Assembly (NCBI GenBank): GCA_001931875.2
Contig: MSJH02000794.1
Location: 62,001-126,000, forward strand
Reading direction: 5' to 3'
Source: Byssochlamys sp. IMV 00236
Lineage: Eukaryota; Ascomycota; Eurotiomycetes; Eurotiales; Thermoascaceae
Length of the DNA: 64,000 bases
A model generated the notes under the pieces. The model had not been told where the DNA came from. It searched no databases and saw nothing but the letters and a program-made list of their open reading frames with translations. This document shows, in pieces, positions 48,785-60,545 of the stretch. Numbering within the stretch: position 1 is the first letter of the stretch; each line of letters begins with the position of its first letter. The translations under genes and the position numbers were made by a program.

Positions 48785-49412
48785 CAAGGCTTTTGGATTA
48801 TGGGCATTCTGTGGTGATTGTCTGGACTTAAAGGCTACCTACTGAATTTTCTCGGTTTCTGATATTGCTGTCAGTGTTGGGCCAGGAAGACGTGGCGCCA
48901 ACAATCTCACGTATTTATGCTGCTACGTTGTTTGCTTCGGAGAATTACTGGTTTTTCTCGCTTTGTAATGCACTCGACCCATGACCAGAGAGACCCATAA
49001 CTTCCTATAGAGACATTATACGCTACTCTCGCAACCTAAGAGTGAGCAACAGAAGGACTAGGAAATATATCTATTCGGTATCTCCTTATCTCTCTAGCCA
49101 AGATATAGCCAGGAAGTCATCAGTACAGGGCATTGATCCTGCATCTTAATCTCTATATGCATCGGTCATGAAATGTGCAACCCGTCTGTGATGGCACCAA
49201 GATTGCGATTGATAGAGATAGCATGCACTAGGCCCGTTGAGTCCATCTTTACATATCTAGCCCAGCTGTGCAGATGGGGGGCAATTACCCCGCGGGATAA
49301 GTACGGAGACCGTTCTAGTCTTTGGCTTTTCGTCTAGTTGGATGCGATCGTCTCCGGGCGAAAGCATGCGTGAGACAAGATATCCACCCGATAAGTGACA
49401 ATCGGGCCAGAC
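48785..49412. other. Convergent intergenic
   Basis: About 630 bases between the tails of the hydrolase and guanylate kinase. Nothing is seen. Confidence 0.5.
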
Positions 49413-50327
49413 CTAAGAGTCAGCGGGAGGAGTGTAGACCCAATCCTCCAACTCCTTGTAGGCCCTGTCCAGGTCATCGTTGACGATGGTCTTGTCATGG
49501 ACACCGGGAGTCTTGGCGTACTCAAGCTCCAGCTTAGCCTGCGCCAGACGTTTCTGTACGATCAGTCAGTACATAATGACCCTGAAGGGTGCGAATCGTC
49601 TAAGGAATGGCGATGAGGACTGGACTGACCAGAATACTGCTCTCCGAATCGGTGGCCCGGCCACGCAGGCGTTTCTCGAGCTCCTCCTCAGATGGCGGCG
49701 CGATGAAGACGTAACGCGCCTTGATGTCAGAGCGTTTGACCTGCTTGACACCCTCCATCTCAATGTCCAATACCACGACACGACCCTTGGCACTCTGTTC
49801 CTGAATAGTCTTCTTGCTTGTGCCGTAGAGGTTGTCTCCGAACTGGGCCCTGAGTTTAAACCATCAATATTAGCCACGGGCTAACTATCGTCTTTTCATT
49901 TATCAAATCAAGAGCGAAAAACGCACCACTCCACGAATCCGTCCTTGGAGATCAAGTCCTGGAATTCCTCCTTTGTGACATAGTGATAGTCGACCTAAGC
50001 ACAATCAAATCAAATCAGTTATTCCTCCTTTCAAAACTCCCCGAGAGGAGCGGAAAACACAAACCAAAACTTACACCTTCCTGCTCACCCGGTCTGGGCT
50101 TTCGCGTCGTGTGACTAACAGACAGAGCAAAGGTATCCGGATGCTGCTGAAACAATCGCTTGTATAACGTCCCCTTTCCGACCCCTGAGGGACCAGAAAT
50201 GACGATCGGACGCCTATCGGGAGGAAGATGGGGAGCTGAAGCAGTTAGTTAGTTAGTTAGTCTAATTAGCCTGCTCTCAAAGAACAAAAGGAATAAAAAG
50301 ATCATGGCTCAATGTACCGGAAGACAT
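49413..50327 (-). CDS. guk1: Guanylate kinase
   Basis: Five exons give roughly 198 residues. The first coding exon is 10 nt (ATGTCTTCCG) followed by GTACAT, and exon 2 supplies the rest of [18 protein letters not shown]. The P-loop is [14 protein letters not shown]. Other GMP-kinase blocks are [45 protein letters not shown] and [17 protein letters not shown]. The enzyme makes GDP from GMP and ATP and is essential. Intron 1 contains four tandem CTAAC branch-site words before its acceptor. The C-terminus reads WVYTPPADS. Confidence 0.9.
50244..50260 (-). repeat. Tandem CTAAC branch-site array in guk1 intron 1
   Basis: On the coding (minus) strand the intron reads CTAACTAACTAACTAAC, ending a few bases before the CTGCTTCAG acceptor. 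CTAAC is the canonical fungal branch-point word, so four overlapping-register candidates exist. It may simply be a four-base microsatellite. Confidence 0.6.
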
Positions 50328-51204
50328 GGTTCTGTGGAAGAGAGAGCAAGGCCGCGCCGGACGAAATAATAGCGGAGTTACCTTCAACATATCAATGATA
50401 CTTCCATCTCTTCTTCTTCCGGGATTAAACTGCGGGCGGTGAAGATAAGTCAATATTGGAGGGGCGCGGGAAGATGGTCTGTGCGTAGTTTCGAGGTGTT
50501 ATTGTCACGTGGTGGGGTATATGGTAAGGTAAAGTAGGAACCTTGGAATAATTGTTGTTTTTGGTCCATGTTATGTTCAATTGAGAGGATATTAGGATGT
50601 GCAGTATCTAGCCAACAGGGGACAAGGTGGGCGCCTTATCTATATGTCGGTCTACAAAGTATTATAAGATACCTGCTACACAGGGTCTGTAGTATGAAAT
50701 ATGTAACCTAAATCAAATTTATATAAAATGTCACGAGACAAAGCAACAAGGCGTTTATCAAAAGATTTAAATAACCGAAAACGTGCGCTAACTGACTATG
50801 GAGAATTTCATCAAGCAGCCGCTCAACTAATCAACAATAGGCGAAAACAATACAAAAGATGAGATCTAAACAGGGCCACCCAAGCCTTTCGTTCTCTTGA
50901 CTATACAGGAAACATTCCATAGAGGCAACTCAGAAGGAAAAATAGCTATCAAGAAGCACAGAAACTCCAGACTCTTCAGATCATTTGGATCGAGGTATTG
51001 AACAGCAGCTCGGTTTACCGTCAGACTAGGGTGAAGTCGACACGACAGGGCAAGCGGTCCCTGGCTTCCAGAGTAAAGAAATATTTACCCAAATGGACAC
51101 AAACGGGGGAAAATGGGAGTGATCAGATACAGCCGGGGGAATAAACGAGAATTTGGAGAAAGAGTTGAAGAAATGAAGAAATGCTCAAAACCGGACGGCT
51201 AGCT
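50328..51204. other. Intergenic, guanylate kinase upstream
   Basis: About 880 bases with no supportable frame. It is the upstream region of guk1 and the 3' side of the calcium sensor gene. Confidence 0.5.
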
Positions 51205-52099
51205 TTATACTAGGCCGTCATATAGAGACAGGGCGCTGACAATGGTCTGGTCGCGCTTGCTGCCTTCTTTGAATTCCTCCAGATCGAGAGAGCCATTCTC
51301 GTCCTTGTCCATCATGTTGAAGATTTTCCTTACTCGCTTTTCAGGGGTATCTTCGTCCTCCGGTAGTTTGACCATGTTGCCCACCTACAAAACGAGTCAG
51401 TCAGTTCCAATGCCACGAGAATCCGCTCGGAAACAGATGCGTACCATTTTGTAGATCGCTTCCACAATCGCCAGCATTTCATCATAACTGATCCTTCCGT
51501 CACCATCGATATCATACAGTTGAAACGCCCAGTCCAGCTTATCCTCCATTTTGCCGCGGGACGTGATCGACAGCGCGCAGATGAACTCCTTGAAGTCTAT
51601 CGTTCCACTCCTATCGGAATCGAAGACACGGAATACATAATCTGCAAACGGGGCCGGGTCCCCATAAGGGAAGAACTGGCGATAGATCTTCTGGAAGTCC
51701 TCCTTGGTCAGATTCCCTGACGGGCAATCCTTAAGGAAACCTGATATGATCGCACGCTGTCAGCTCCCCTGACACTTGTAATGATACTGAGAAAGCAAAC
51801 GTCGCCTTACCTTTATACCATTGCTGCAGTTCCTTCTTATCAAAGTGTGTGGCCTTTTGGAGCTCCTCGAGCTGGGTGGGGGAAAGCTTCGATTGCCTGC
51901 ACAGCACATGGATGGCATTAGCAACAGCCCTCAGAGACAATCCAGGAGCAATTCCGCGACAAAAGTGATGATGTGCAGGTCTGGGCAATATTGCGCGATC
52001 ATTTGTTGTCTGTTCCCATTAGGAGCAGCGATTATGGCGGGGCACGACGCGTTCAAACCCCCGGCAGAGCTCATAACAATGCACCTACGTCTTTCCCAT
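51205..52099 (-). CDS. ncs1: Neuronal calcium sensor 1 (frequenin) homologue
   Basis: Four exons encode 190 residues. The first coding exon is 11 nt (ATGGGAAAGAC, 52089-52099), joined across a 192-nt intron to 51896. This makes [20 protein letters not shown], which supplies the Gly2 myristoylation site. EF-hands: a degenerate first hand ([12 protein letters not shown]), then [28 protein letters not shown] and [14 protein letters not shown], with the typical Asp/Glu ligands. The end [10 protein letters not shown] is characteristic of NCS-1/frequenin. In yeasts the protein activates the phosphatidylinositol 4-kinase Pik1. In A. fumigatus and Magnaporthe NCS-1 homologues affect calcium tolerance. 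Without the tiny first exon a model would begin at an internal residue and lose the lipid anchor. Confidence 0.93.
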
Positions 52100-53247
52100 T
52101 CTGTTTATTCGATCAGCCGATTACTTAAGCGACCAAAGCAAGTCCTCCACGATGTGCTGCGCCCAGTGAGGCTCGTACGTCGTTCAAACAGGCGCAAACC
52201 AGTCTGACGCGGGGTAAAGGAAGCGGTGGACGAGTTTCACGGTCCTTGGCGGTTAAATACTGCTGCGGGGCAGGACTATAGCGCAAGTGTCGAAAAAGAA
52301 ATCAACGACAGGAAGAATGAGGAGAATGTATGTCTAGCAGGAGAAGCTGGTTGTCAGAGATCGGGGGACAGTCGAAGGGGCAAAGAAAAGCATGACCCTT
52401 TGGACGGGCTGTCGCCGGGTCTGGACGCGGCACCGGACTTGGGACTTGCCGCCCAGGCCTGCGATTCCTAAACATCCGACCTGCCCCACGATACTTACTT
52501 ATGACTGGCATCTTAGAATAATAGTTGAAACCAGGAGATTCTTGGCTGACCTTTGCGATCGGGATCTGCCTCTAGTAAAGCCCCCCAGATTGATAAGCCA
52601 CCCGCGCAGACGGCACGAAGGGCTCGTTCCATAACTAGGCCTTTTTCTCCGACTAAGCTGGTTTGATCGGGCTGACTGGAGGATTACCAAAGAGATCGAG
52701 ACTGCGTCGGGAGCCGATATGGTAACTTCTCATTGAGTTTCAAAGAAGATAGCGATTCTAGTATTATTATCCATCGTCGAATGTCTATTGAATGACATAC
52801 CATACACAAAAGACATCCCATACTCTACTCGAGTTACGAAGCGGCTAACGTGGACCATGACGTAAGTAACTAACTCATCTCCATATTCGAGGATAATATG
52901 GTACAGCCACTTTAAGTATGTACATGTTTTATTTATTGCCCAACAACACCGAAACTTGAACACCAAAGACGGCAAAGCACTAATTCTAAGGGATATATGA
53001 ACACACATCGTCAGTTGCACATTCAGAAAGACGAACATGACCCGCAATTCATCGTTATGCTAGGTCTCCTAGACGCATCTCATCGTTGCTGGTTCGACTA
53101 GGCATCCAGAAAGCAACAACCGTTCAGACATCCGCATTGCTACCGAAATCGAGGAGAGGCCAACATGACCATTGCGCAGACTCGCTCTGCACTGTAGGCA
53201 GTACACAGTAAAGGGATAAAAAAAGACCACGGATCGTCAACATGTGT
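52100..53247. other. Intergenic, 1.1 kb
   Basis: Upstream of NCS-1 and downstream of the EMP70 gene. The 80-codon frames on both strands show no signature. Nothing is called. Confidence 0.5.
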
Positions 53248-55370
53248 TTAATCCACCTTGATAGAACCGTAGATGCGCTGGACAAATGCCCAGCTGGCGA
53301 AGAAGCCAATAGCACCTGACAGAACACAGTTAATAACATTCGCCAGCTTTTTCTATACAGAATCAACTTACCGGTCAGGATAAACACCAGGAATCCAATC
53401 AGCGCAGAATACCCGACATAGAGGACAGCGCCTGTCAGACCTCCAAAACTGACTCGGGTGGCCCAGAAGAGGAGTGCGTTGACGAAAACATAGCCACCGG
53501 TCATACCAGCACCGACAAAGGCTCGCCAATGCCATCGGTAGTTCTCAGCACACAAGAGGAAGTACACAAGTAGAACAGTCGTTGCAGCACACGTGATGAT
53601 CATGAGCCCGTAACATAAAAAGAGGAACCCGAACATGTAGTAAATCTTGCTGGTCCAAAGGGAGTTCATGATGAAGTAGAGCTCCAGGAAAATAGCGGCA
53701 AATGGAAGGATACCGGTAAGCAGGATCGAAGGTATGGTGCGAAGAGTCCCAGTCATCGGAGGCACCTGGCGTGGAATCTGGTTTGTCTTCGTGGGCCCTT
53801 CAATTGTCTATAGATAGTCAGCTAAACCACCTTACCAATTTTAACTGTAGGGGAATACGTGAACCAACCTTCTGCTTAAACCCAACCCAGCTACCAGCCA
53901 CGCTCAGTGGGACACTGATGATAAACCAAATGACCACTAGCACCAACATGGTGCTAAACGGCACGGCACCGCTAGATCCTTGGGCCCATACGAAGAGGTT
54001 GAGCAAGAAGAAAACCGCAAATACAAATCCTGGGATCAGAACAGGCGTCAGGATGATATTCCGCTTCCATGCCTCTCCTCCTAGAGCCTTATAGGTACGT
54101 GCAGAGACGTAACCGCCGATAAATCCGAAAAAGGTATAGAGAATGAGGATCGCGGTGCCCAAGAAGCCACGGTTCGAAGGGGATAGAAGGCCGAGCAGAG
54201 CAATAGCTACATAGCTGTCAGCATCCTGCCACAAAAGCACAGTAACCCTAGGGATCGTAACATACCGACCGTCACGCCAGCCATGACAAATATTTGAGCC
54301 CCGTTACCGGCCAGCACACTGAGCAGTAACGGGTACTTAGGGGGCCGGAAAACATCGCCATGGACCAGTTTCCAACCCGAGTCTTCCTGGATACCATCTT
54401 CAACGGCCGCGGAAGTACCATCCAAGTCATCGAGGCTAATCGCGTCCAGTCTGTTATATCTCGCAATATCCTTTCTCAGTGTGCGGATAAGAATCATGCT
54501 GACCATTCCCACGAGTAGAATGACGAAGACAGCAGAGTTGATAAGCGAAAGCCAGTGGATCTGGGGATCAATGACGTGCAGATACTTGTCCCAACGGGTC
54601 GCCCAGGGAGTTGGTGACTCGCGCCAGTATACACCATAAGTCCAGGTCACGGATGTCTCTCCATCCTCGCTAAGGGCCAAAGGTGCGCTACCTTCTCCGC
54701 AGTCCACCGAGCCGTCGGGAAGCTTCTTAGAATCGCGTCTTGTATCCGGGTGGACAAAGACACCAACGACGCGATATTTGTTCTGCTTTGGGAGTCCCAC
54801 ACGATGATATTCGATCACAATATCGAAGTGGTTGTTTAAGAACGGTTGCCCTTTCTCGTCCACCAATCCAAGGTCGAAACCGGGAGTATAGAATTCCGTG
54901 TTGGTCAAGGTATCGACATTCGCCTGAGCCGCTGGAAGACCGTCCACAAGCCAATTAATATTGTAGCCCTGTAGTATTCTTCTGTTCGTGAATTTCCCGG
55001 CGCGACCGTCGAATTTCACTTCGTCGCAGACTGCCTTGCAGGTTTCGTTCTTGGCCATGTGCAGCTCAAACGGCGAGGTACGGATACGGTCTCCAAAAAG
55101 GATGCTGCCTAGCGATTCTCGAACATCTTTCGGGCCATCCTCTGGGCGACAGAAGCGAAACGCGGGATGATAGTAATCGTAGGAGAAGACCGAATGTATT
55201 TGATCATCTTGCCGCGCTAATCCCGGAGTCAAATGGTTGACGTATAGCGGTACGCTCTGGCCTTCATCATAGGAAGTGGGTGCTACACCTGGCAGATAGA
55301 AGGCTGAGGTGAGCGAAGAGCTAGTTAGTAGTACCGTGTAGAAAATCCACGACCGAGCGGAGGAGAACAT
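53248..55370 (-). CDS. Endomembrane protein 70 / TM9SF (nonaspanin) family
   Basis: Four exons encode roughly 640 residues. A signal peptide (MFSSARSWIFYTVLLTSSSLTSA) is followed by FYLPGVAPTSYDEGQSVPLYVN, the family's N-terminal mark. A luminal domain of about 270 residues and nine membrane segments follow. The last exon, after an intron at about 53300-53370, adds AIGFFASWAFVQRIYGSIKVD; the KVD end is the Golgi retention signal of this family (KxD/E) that binds COPI. The nonaspanins Emp70/Tmn1-3 act in the Golgi/endosome in cargo sorting, adhesion and nitrogen-starvation responses. The ATG at 55370 is used because the nine codons upstream begin with GTG. Confidence 0.92.
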
Positions 55371-56062
55371 GGTGAGCGTCTTGAGTGAGAAGTTCACGTC
55401 AGCTTGCAGCTTTGGGAATCCGCGGACTCAGCTTGAACTAGCAGTGGATATCACATACAGTCCACCCACTTCTTCCACCTCAGGAAAAGGGTATGTCAGT
55501 TGCTCATGCGGCGCCAGCAGACCACGAGATGGTCTTGGCAGCGGAACTTTTTGTGATATCTAGTGGCAGTGGGCCAAAAGTAAGTTGGGAAGTTGATCAG
55601 GGTCCCGAGCTCGGTTTCTATGCAACCGGAGTGTCGGAGCTAAGTTGTTCATGCCTTGCCGCTACGTGGTCTTGGAGGAGCACGTGATCTGTACAACAAT
55701 CAATAGACAGTATTGGACATACTTAGAATAACCAACACATTCATAAGCTGGCTGGCATTTCTCAATGGCCAGGAAGAACAAGTCACACCCTTTTCTATGT
55801 GAAGTTCTTAAGAATGTAACAAAGATGAATCACCATCTGGCCGTGAAGGGGAAAAAGAGGCAAGGTTTTACTTTTCCTCCGAAACAACCAGAGTTTAACT
55901 GCAATGCAAGGAGAAAGCTTCGACACATTATTCTCATTATCAATTATGGTCCTTGGATATACTAGAAAGAAGAGCCGCAAAGACACGTGTCTTTGCGTAC
56001 AGCCATAAGAAGATACATTTTCTACCGACATGGTCGAGACGAATACCAGTCGTAAACTGTCA
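55371..56062. other. Intergenic
   Basis: About 690 bases, the promoter of the EMP70 gene and the 3' side of the next gene. No gene is seen. Confidence 0.5.
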
Positions 56063-56993
56063 CTACACTGAAAGGAGCAGCATTAGACCAGCAGTGACAA
56101 ACGCCGGGATCAACTGAGGATGGAACTGAACAGCGGTTCCACGGTGTGTCTGGGTAGCAGCGGGTGTCTCCGTGACAGTGGTTACTCGAGCGGCGACTGT
56201 CGTGCCATCAATCGTCGAGGCCGGTTCAGTTGTACCGGGAACTCTGGTGCCGTTCAAAGTAGTGGCCGCGACAGTTTCAGCAGGAATAATGCTCTCAGGT
56301 CTTGTTGTTCCGGGAATTGTAACTGTGTACGTAGCTGGAGCTCCCAGGATGCTAGCAGGTATGGCGCTTCCGACGCCTTTGCTCGTCCAAGGAGTCGGCA
56401 AGTCCATCGTGGCCGTGTTAGGTCTGGCCCCCAGGTTCGCAGAATAAATATTTCCAGAGCCATCTGCATATTCACCTGTTATCAAATTAACCCGTCTTCC
56501 GGATGGCGATGTAAAATTCCCGTTGGCGATGCTGCCGTACCAGCCATCAGCGAAATAGACGTTTGTGGTGAAACGGTCCTGTATTGAAAAGTGTGAGTTG
56601 GAGAACGTGCGCCTGTATATGAATAGGACTTACCCAGCAGAATGGTACTTGGTCATTATTCAGAAGCAGACATTGCATAGACTGAACGCCTGAAGTTGGT
56701 TGGCAGTTAGCCAGAGGCGGACAATGATTTTCAGCAAGGTCCTACTAACAACATAAAGTAGGAACGGAAGATCTTTCGAGTAGAGACGCTTCGAACATCA
56801 CGTCCCTTTTAGTGGACATATCATCGACAGAGTCAACCAAATTTTGATACAAATAGACGGTATCTTCAGAGCTTCCAGCTGTACCAGGAGGATGACAGAT
56901 TGTGTAGCCTTTCTGGCATTTTCCATCGACAGCAAGGCGCAACGCGCAGACACTAGATAACAGGACTATAAAAGTCACAACAAGGAGCCTCAT
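56063..56993 (-). CDS. Secreted, probably GPI-anchored orphan protein
   Basis: Three exons. Exon 1 starts MRLLVVTFIVLLSSVCALRLAV (signal peptide) and has KCQKGYTICHPPG. An intron with GTTAGT donor, GCTAAC branch and TTCAG acceptor joins to CVQSMQCLLLNNDQVPFCW. A second intron joins to DRFTTNVYFADGWYGSIANG and FTSPSGRRVNLITGEYADG. The second half is rich in Thr, Pro and Ala (possible O-glycosylation). The C-terminus QLIPAFVTAGLMLLLSV is a GPI-type tail. Six or more cysteines in the head suggest disulphides. I know this as a family present in related moulds but without an assigned role. The ATG at 56993 begins the signal peptide. Confidence 0.75.
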
Positions 56994-57887
56994 GTCTGGT
57001 ATGTGATATGTGAGCTTCTTAGAAGTCTTCGGGAGATGAGAGGAGCTTGCTGGGTGTGCTCAATCCTGAATGCTGGGAAGCCTTCTGGGATTTGTGACTT
57101 GCAAATAGGGTTGTTATCTTAGAAAGTGCCGCAGAGATTTCGACTCAGGCTAGAATTATTTGAAGGGGCCAGAAAGGAGAAAACGACTTCAAGGAGGTAG
57201 GCGAACGCAATCTCCGGCTTGCTGGTAGGTTCCACCGCAGGCCAGCCTAAATGGGTGAATAGGTGAATGTCATCTTTTTGTCCTTTGTGCGTCCCTATTA
57301 TTGAGCCTACACTGGAACAAGTCACGTCGAAGCAATCAGAAAAGGCTAGTAGTGTACAGCCACAGCCCTTCTGCATCAACGGGGTGGTCACACAAAGAAC
57401 TTCAAGTAAGCAGTTTTCCAAGTTACACAAAACCGCAAGCGGATGGACCAGGGGCCCTAAACTCCATCCTCTTAACAGCATGTCTGAAGAATATTTTGGA
57501 CAACAAATGGATATATCATTCGATAGCTATAGTAGACCCGTTATGTCAAGCTACGGTAGCAACAGACATCGGCATTACAACTAGACAAAGGGGGTTTGCG
57601 GCTAGAAGTACGTACAAAGTCCAGACAGTGAAATCGCAACTCGAACGGCTCAACGAAATGAAATCTACAGAGGAGAAGAGACGATACCATGATTATCTCA
57701 GATCCTTGGTGACAATAATTCCCGATTTGTACTGTGCAATATCAAATACCTAGTTAGGTATGCAGTACAGAAATGAGATGTGGAGCGGGCAAGAGATAAG
57801 ATCACGTGATGATAGCCGCCCAAAAAATTTCCCCGTCAAATCTCTTGTCGCGGCGAGACTGACAGTAGAGACAGCACACAACCCACA
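56994..57887. other. Divergent intergenic region
   Basis: About 890 bases. A 150-codon frame (57301-57753, plus) crosses it but shows no known domain and lies in the expected promoter of Lcp5, so I do not call it. Confidence 0.45.
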
Positions 57888-59060
57888 ATGGCCACGGCGG
57901 AGGTACAGTCACAGCCTTCGGGCGCTCAGTCATTATCGACCCTCCTTGGTGATATTACCGCTTGTTTGTCGAACGCCGGCCCATCACTTCCGAAGACGAA
58001 GAAGGAAGCACCCTCCGACGTGACCATCGAACCCCCGCAAGATGGGATATCCCTGCTGGACACGAAGAGCGATATCCTGCTCTCTTATATACAAAATCTG
58101 GTGCTCCTGATGATCTGTCAGCTACGCGAGCTCTCCCCCAAAGAGCGCGACTCGAAGAGCCAAACCAATGATTCTAATGATGCCTCATCCCTCCGCGACG
58201 ATATCGTCAAGAAACTGGTTGAGCTGAGGGTGTACTTGGACCGTGGTATTAGGCCTTTGGAGGCACGGCTCAAGTACCAGGTGGATAAAGTGGTCAAAGC
58301 AGCGGAAGATGCTGAAAGAGCTGAGCGCACTGCCAAGGCAACCAAGACCCGCGAAGGGAAGAGAGAAAAGGCTGGATCGGACGAGTCAGGCAGCGATCGC
58401 GGTGACAGCGATGCCAGTGGTAGCGAAAGTGAAGAGGAGGAGGACATTGATGAAATGGCTTATCGGCCGAACATCTCCGTCTTCTCCAAGTCCGTCGAAC
58501 GGTCCGAGAAACAATCAACAAAAGCTACGAGTAAATCTACTAGCGATGGCATTTACCGACCTCCCAAGATCAAGCCGACTGCGCTACCAGACCTTGACCG
58601 ACGTGAGAGGGAATCCCGTCGTCCTCGCAAGTCGAACGTTATCGATGAATTCGTCAGCACCGAGATGTCGTCGGCTCCCGTGGCTGAACCCAGCATTGGT
58701 AGTACCATCCAGAGAGGCGGCAGGAGCACGAAGACTCAAAAAGAGAGACAACTGGAGATGGAGCGGAGAGAATACGAGGAGACCAACTTCGTCCGATTAC
58801 CAAAGGAAAGCAAGAAGGAACGTGCGAAACGGCGCGCTCAGTTTGGTCGCGAGGGCGGATTCGGAGGAGAGGAATGGAAAGGACTGGGTGAAGGAGCCGA
58901 TCGGATCGAGCGACTCACGCGGCGGGCGAAAGGCAGTGGGAATGTCTTGGAGAAGAGTCGTAAAAGGCGACTCACGGAAGACGGCCCTCGCGGCGATGGC
59001 GCAGGGATCGGTCAGACTTTCGAGAAACGGAGGAAGAAGATCGAGAGCTGGAAGCGATGA
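57888..59060 (+). CDS. lcp5: Lcp5/neuroguidin-family U3 snoRNP-associated protein
   Basis: A single-exon frame of 390 residues. The N-terminal half is the Sas10/Utp3/C1D domain: GISLLDTKSDILLSYIQNL, VKKLVELRVYLDRGIRPLE and RLKYQVDKVVKAAEDAE. An acidic stretch (residues about 165-190) follows, then a Lys/Arg-rich C-terminus (RRAQFGREGGFGGEEW, EKRRKKIESWKR). Yeast Lcp5 acts in 18S rRNA maturation in the nucleolus; human neuroguidin is related. The length (yeast 357 residues) and domain order match. No intron is needed. Confidence 0.9.
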   Translation: MATAEVQSQPSGAQSLSTLLGDITACLSNAGPSLPKTKKEAPSDVTIEPPQDGISLLDTKSDILLSYIQNLVLLMICQLRELSPKERDSKSQTNDSNDASSLRDDIVKKLVELRVYLDRGIRPLEARLKYQVDKVVKAAEDAERAERTAKATKTREGKREKAGSDESGSDRGDSDASGSESEEEEDIDEMAYRPNISVFSKSVERSEKQSTKATSKSTSDGIYRPPKIKPTALPDLDRRERESRRPRKSNVIDEFVSTEMSSAPVAEPSIGSTIQRGGRSTKTQKERQLEMERREYEETNFVRLPKESKKERAKRRAQFGREGGFGGEEWKGLGEGADRIERLTRRAKGSGNVLEKSRKRRLTEDGPRGDGAGIGQTFEKRRKKIESWKR

Positions 59061-59529
59061 TGAACTGTCTGACTGCGCATACTTTCAATGTTTTTCTTAT
59101 TTCGCAAAAAGCATTCTTTGTTGCGGGCTGAGATATGGATAAGCTATGTTTCTCTATCGCATTATCATCTGGAGTTTCATCATTTCTGTCGATCGCCCTT
59201 GATACCTTACAGTACATAGTCATCAATACCAATAAAAAGCAGTCATGATATTTATTATGATCTCTGTGCCTCTAATCTTAACTCTCTCTTGCAGAGTAAC
59301 TAAAGAGCAGCATCGACCAAGTCTGACGCTGAAAGAAAAATGGGCGGGTTCTCTGTCACATGCATTTCTGCGCTTTCATTGGATCATGACATCATCACCT
59401 CCCATTAACTTCTTATTGATTCAGGAACCGCCCAAAACATCTACTCTAGGTAATTATTCGATGAGATTTCTTTACTCTTGACATTTCTCAAGACCACAAG
59501 GAGCATCACCCAGGAGGTATCTCTTCACG
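59061..59529. other. Intergenic between Lcp5 and the SigF-like gene
   Basis: About 470 bases. No gene is seen. Confidence 0.5.
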
Positions 59530-60346
59530 ATGGAAGATCCAGGTACGATAATCTCAATCCCCTCAGAACACCCCAACATCGAGATCAACGCAAACTGACC
59601 GTCCTCTCACCATATCGCAACAGTGCATGAAATCTCCACCGTAATAGGCCTATTGGTCCAATCAACTCCTGCTCTCCAGAAGCAAACGATTGAGCGGTTC
59701 TTCACGCCCGATGCAGAATTCACTCATCCGTTCTGTCGGACATGGAGCTGGTTCGGGAGCAGGTTGCTGATCATCAAGGTCTACCAGGCGTACAAGATAA
59801 TGTCGCCGCGGATCGAGTATGAGGTTAAGAGCGTGGGTCAGTCTGGCTTGCACAGCAAACATCTTGCTTGCAAGATTGTGAATGTATGATTAGTTGTGAT
59901 TTGATGCTGATCGAATGGTGTTGGCAGCTTTCGATAAGGAACACATGAAACTCTACGTCACGCTCTCTCAGATATTCTCCATCTGGATTGTTCCCTTCTA
60001 CGTTGCGCCAGTGACTCTGACGAGTGTACTCACTCTGACGAACTACCCTTACAGTTCGTCTTCAGATACCCCTGAATCTCAAAAGGAAGACCGCAAGCTG
60101 TATTATATCAAGTCGCAAGAGGATCTCTATCAGACGTCAGAATTTATTAAATTCGTGGTTCCGTATGGAATCGGATTTACGATCGTTCTGCTGTGGCAGA
60201 CTTTCGCTACACTTTTTTGTAGCGTTTGTGCTGTCATTTTATCTCCGATCCTCTGGCTGGAGGAGACGGGTCGTTTCCCGATACGACGTGGGAATATTGC
60301 TTACGATACGGGCAGGAAATTGCCCGAGATGAGGAGGCCTCTATAG
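59530..60346 (+). CDS. SigF-like NTF2-fold protein with membrane segments
   Basis: Three exons. The first coding exon is 13 nt (ATGGAAGATCCAG); exon 2 reads VHEISTVIGLLVQSTPALQK and FFTPDAEFTHPFCRTW, the SigF-type NTF2-like start; exon 3 resumes AFDKEHMKLYVTLSQIFSIW. Total about 215 residues. The C-terminal half includes LYQTSEFIKFVVPYGIGF followed by a hydrophobic helix (TIVLLWQTFATLFCSVCAVI) and an amphipathic tail. This is an NTF2-like family widespread in fungi, often tied to secondary metabolism or membranes; no function is established that I can name. It is tail-to-tail with the flavin monooxygenase, 200 bases apart. Confidence 0.75.
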
Positions 60347-60545
60347 CAAGCCTTTCGAGAAGGAATGCTCAGTAAAACTTGAGCAATTTGTATATACGCA
60401 CAGCTATCCATATATTGTCAGGAACATAGTACATGTACACTACATTACATCGTCATGAGATTGGCATCGACATATGGAGCTAGATATGTAAGTGACACTC
60501 GTCGAGTTCACGGAGGTTCATTCGGAGATAGGCATGATAAGATGA

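Noticed and set aside
53088..53098. GGTTCGACT as a tRNA B box
   Set aside because: It lacks the CC end of the B-box consensus and no cloverleaf could be folded around it.
57301..57753. 150-codon frame between the GPI-type orphan and Lcp5
   Set aside because: No domain and it occupies the expected Lcp5 promoter; kept only as a remote possibility.
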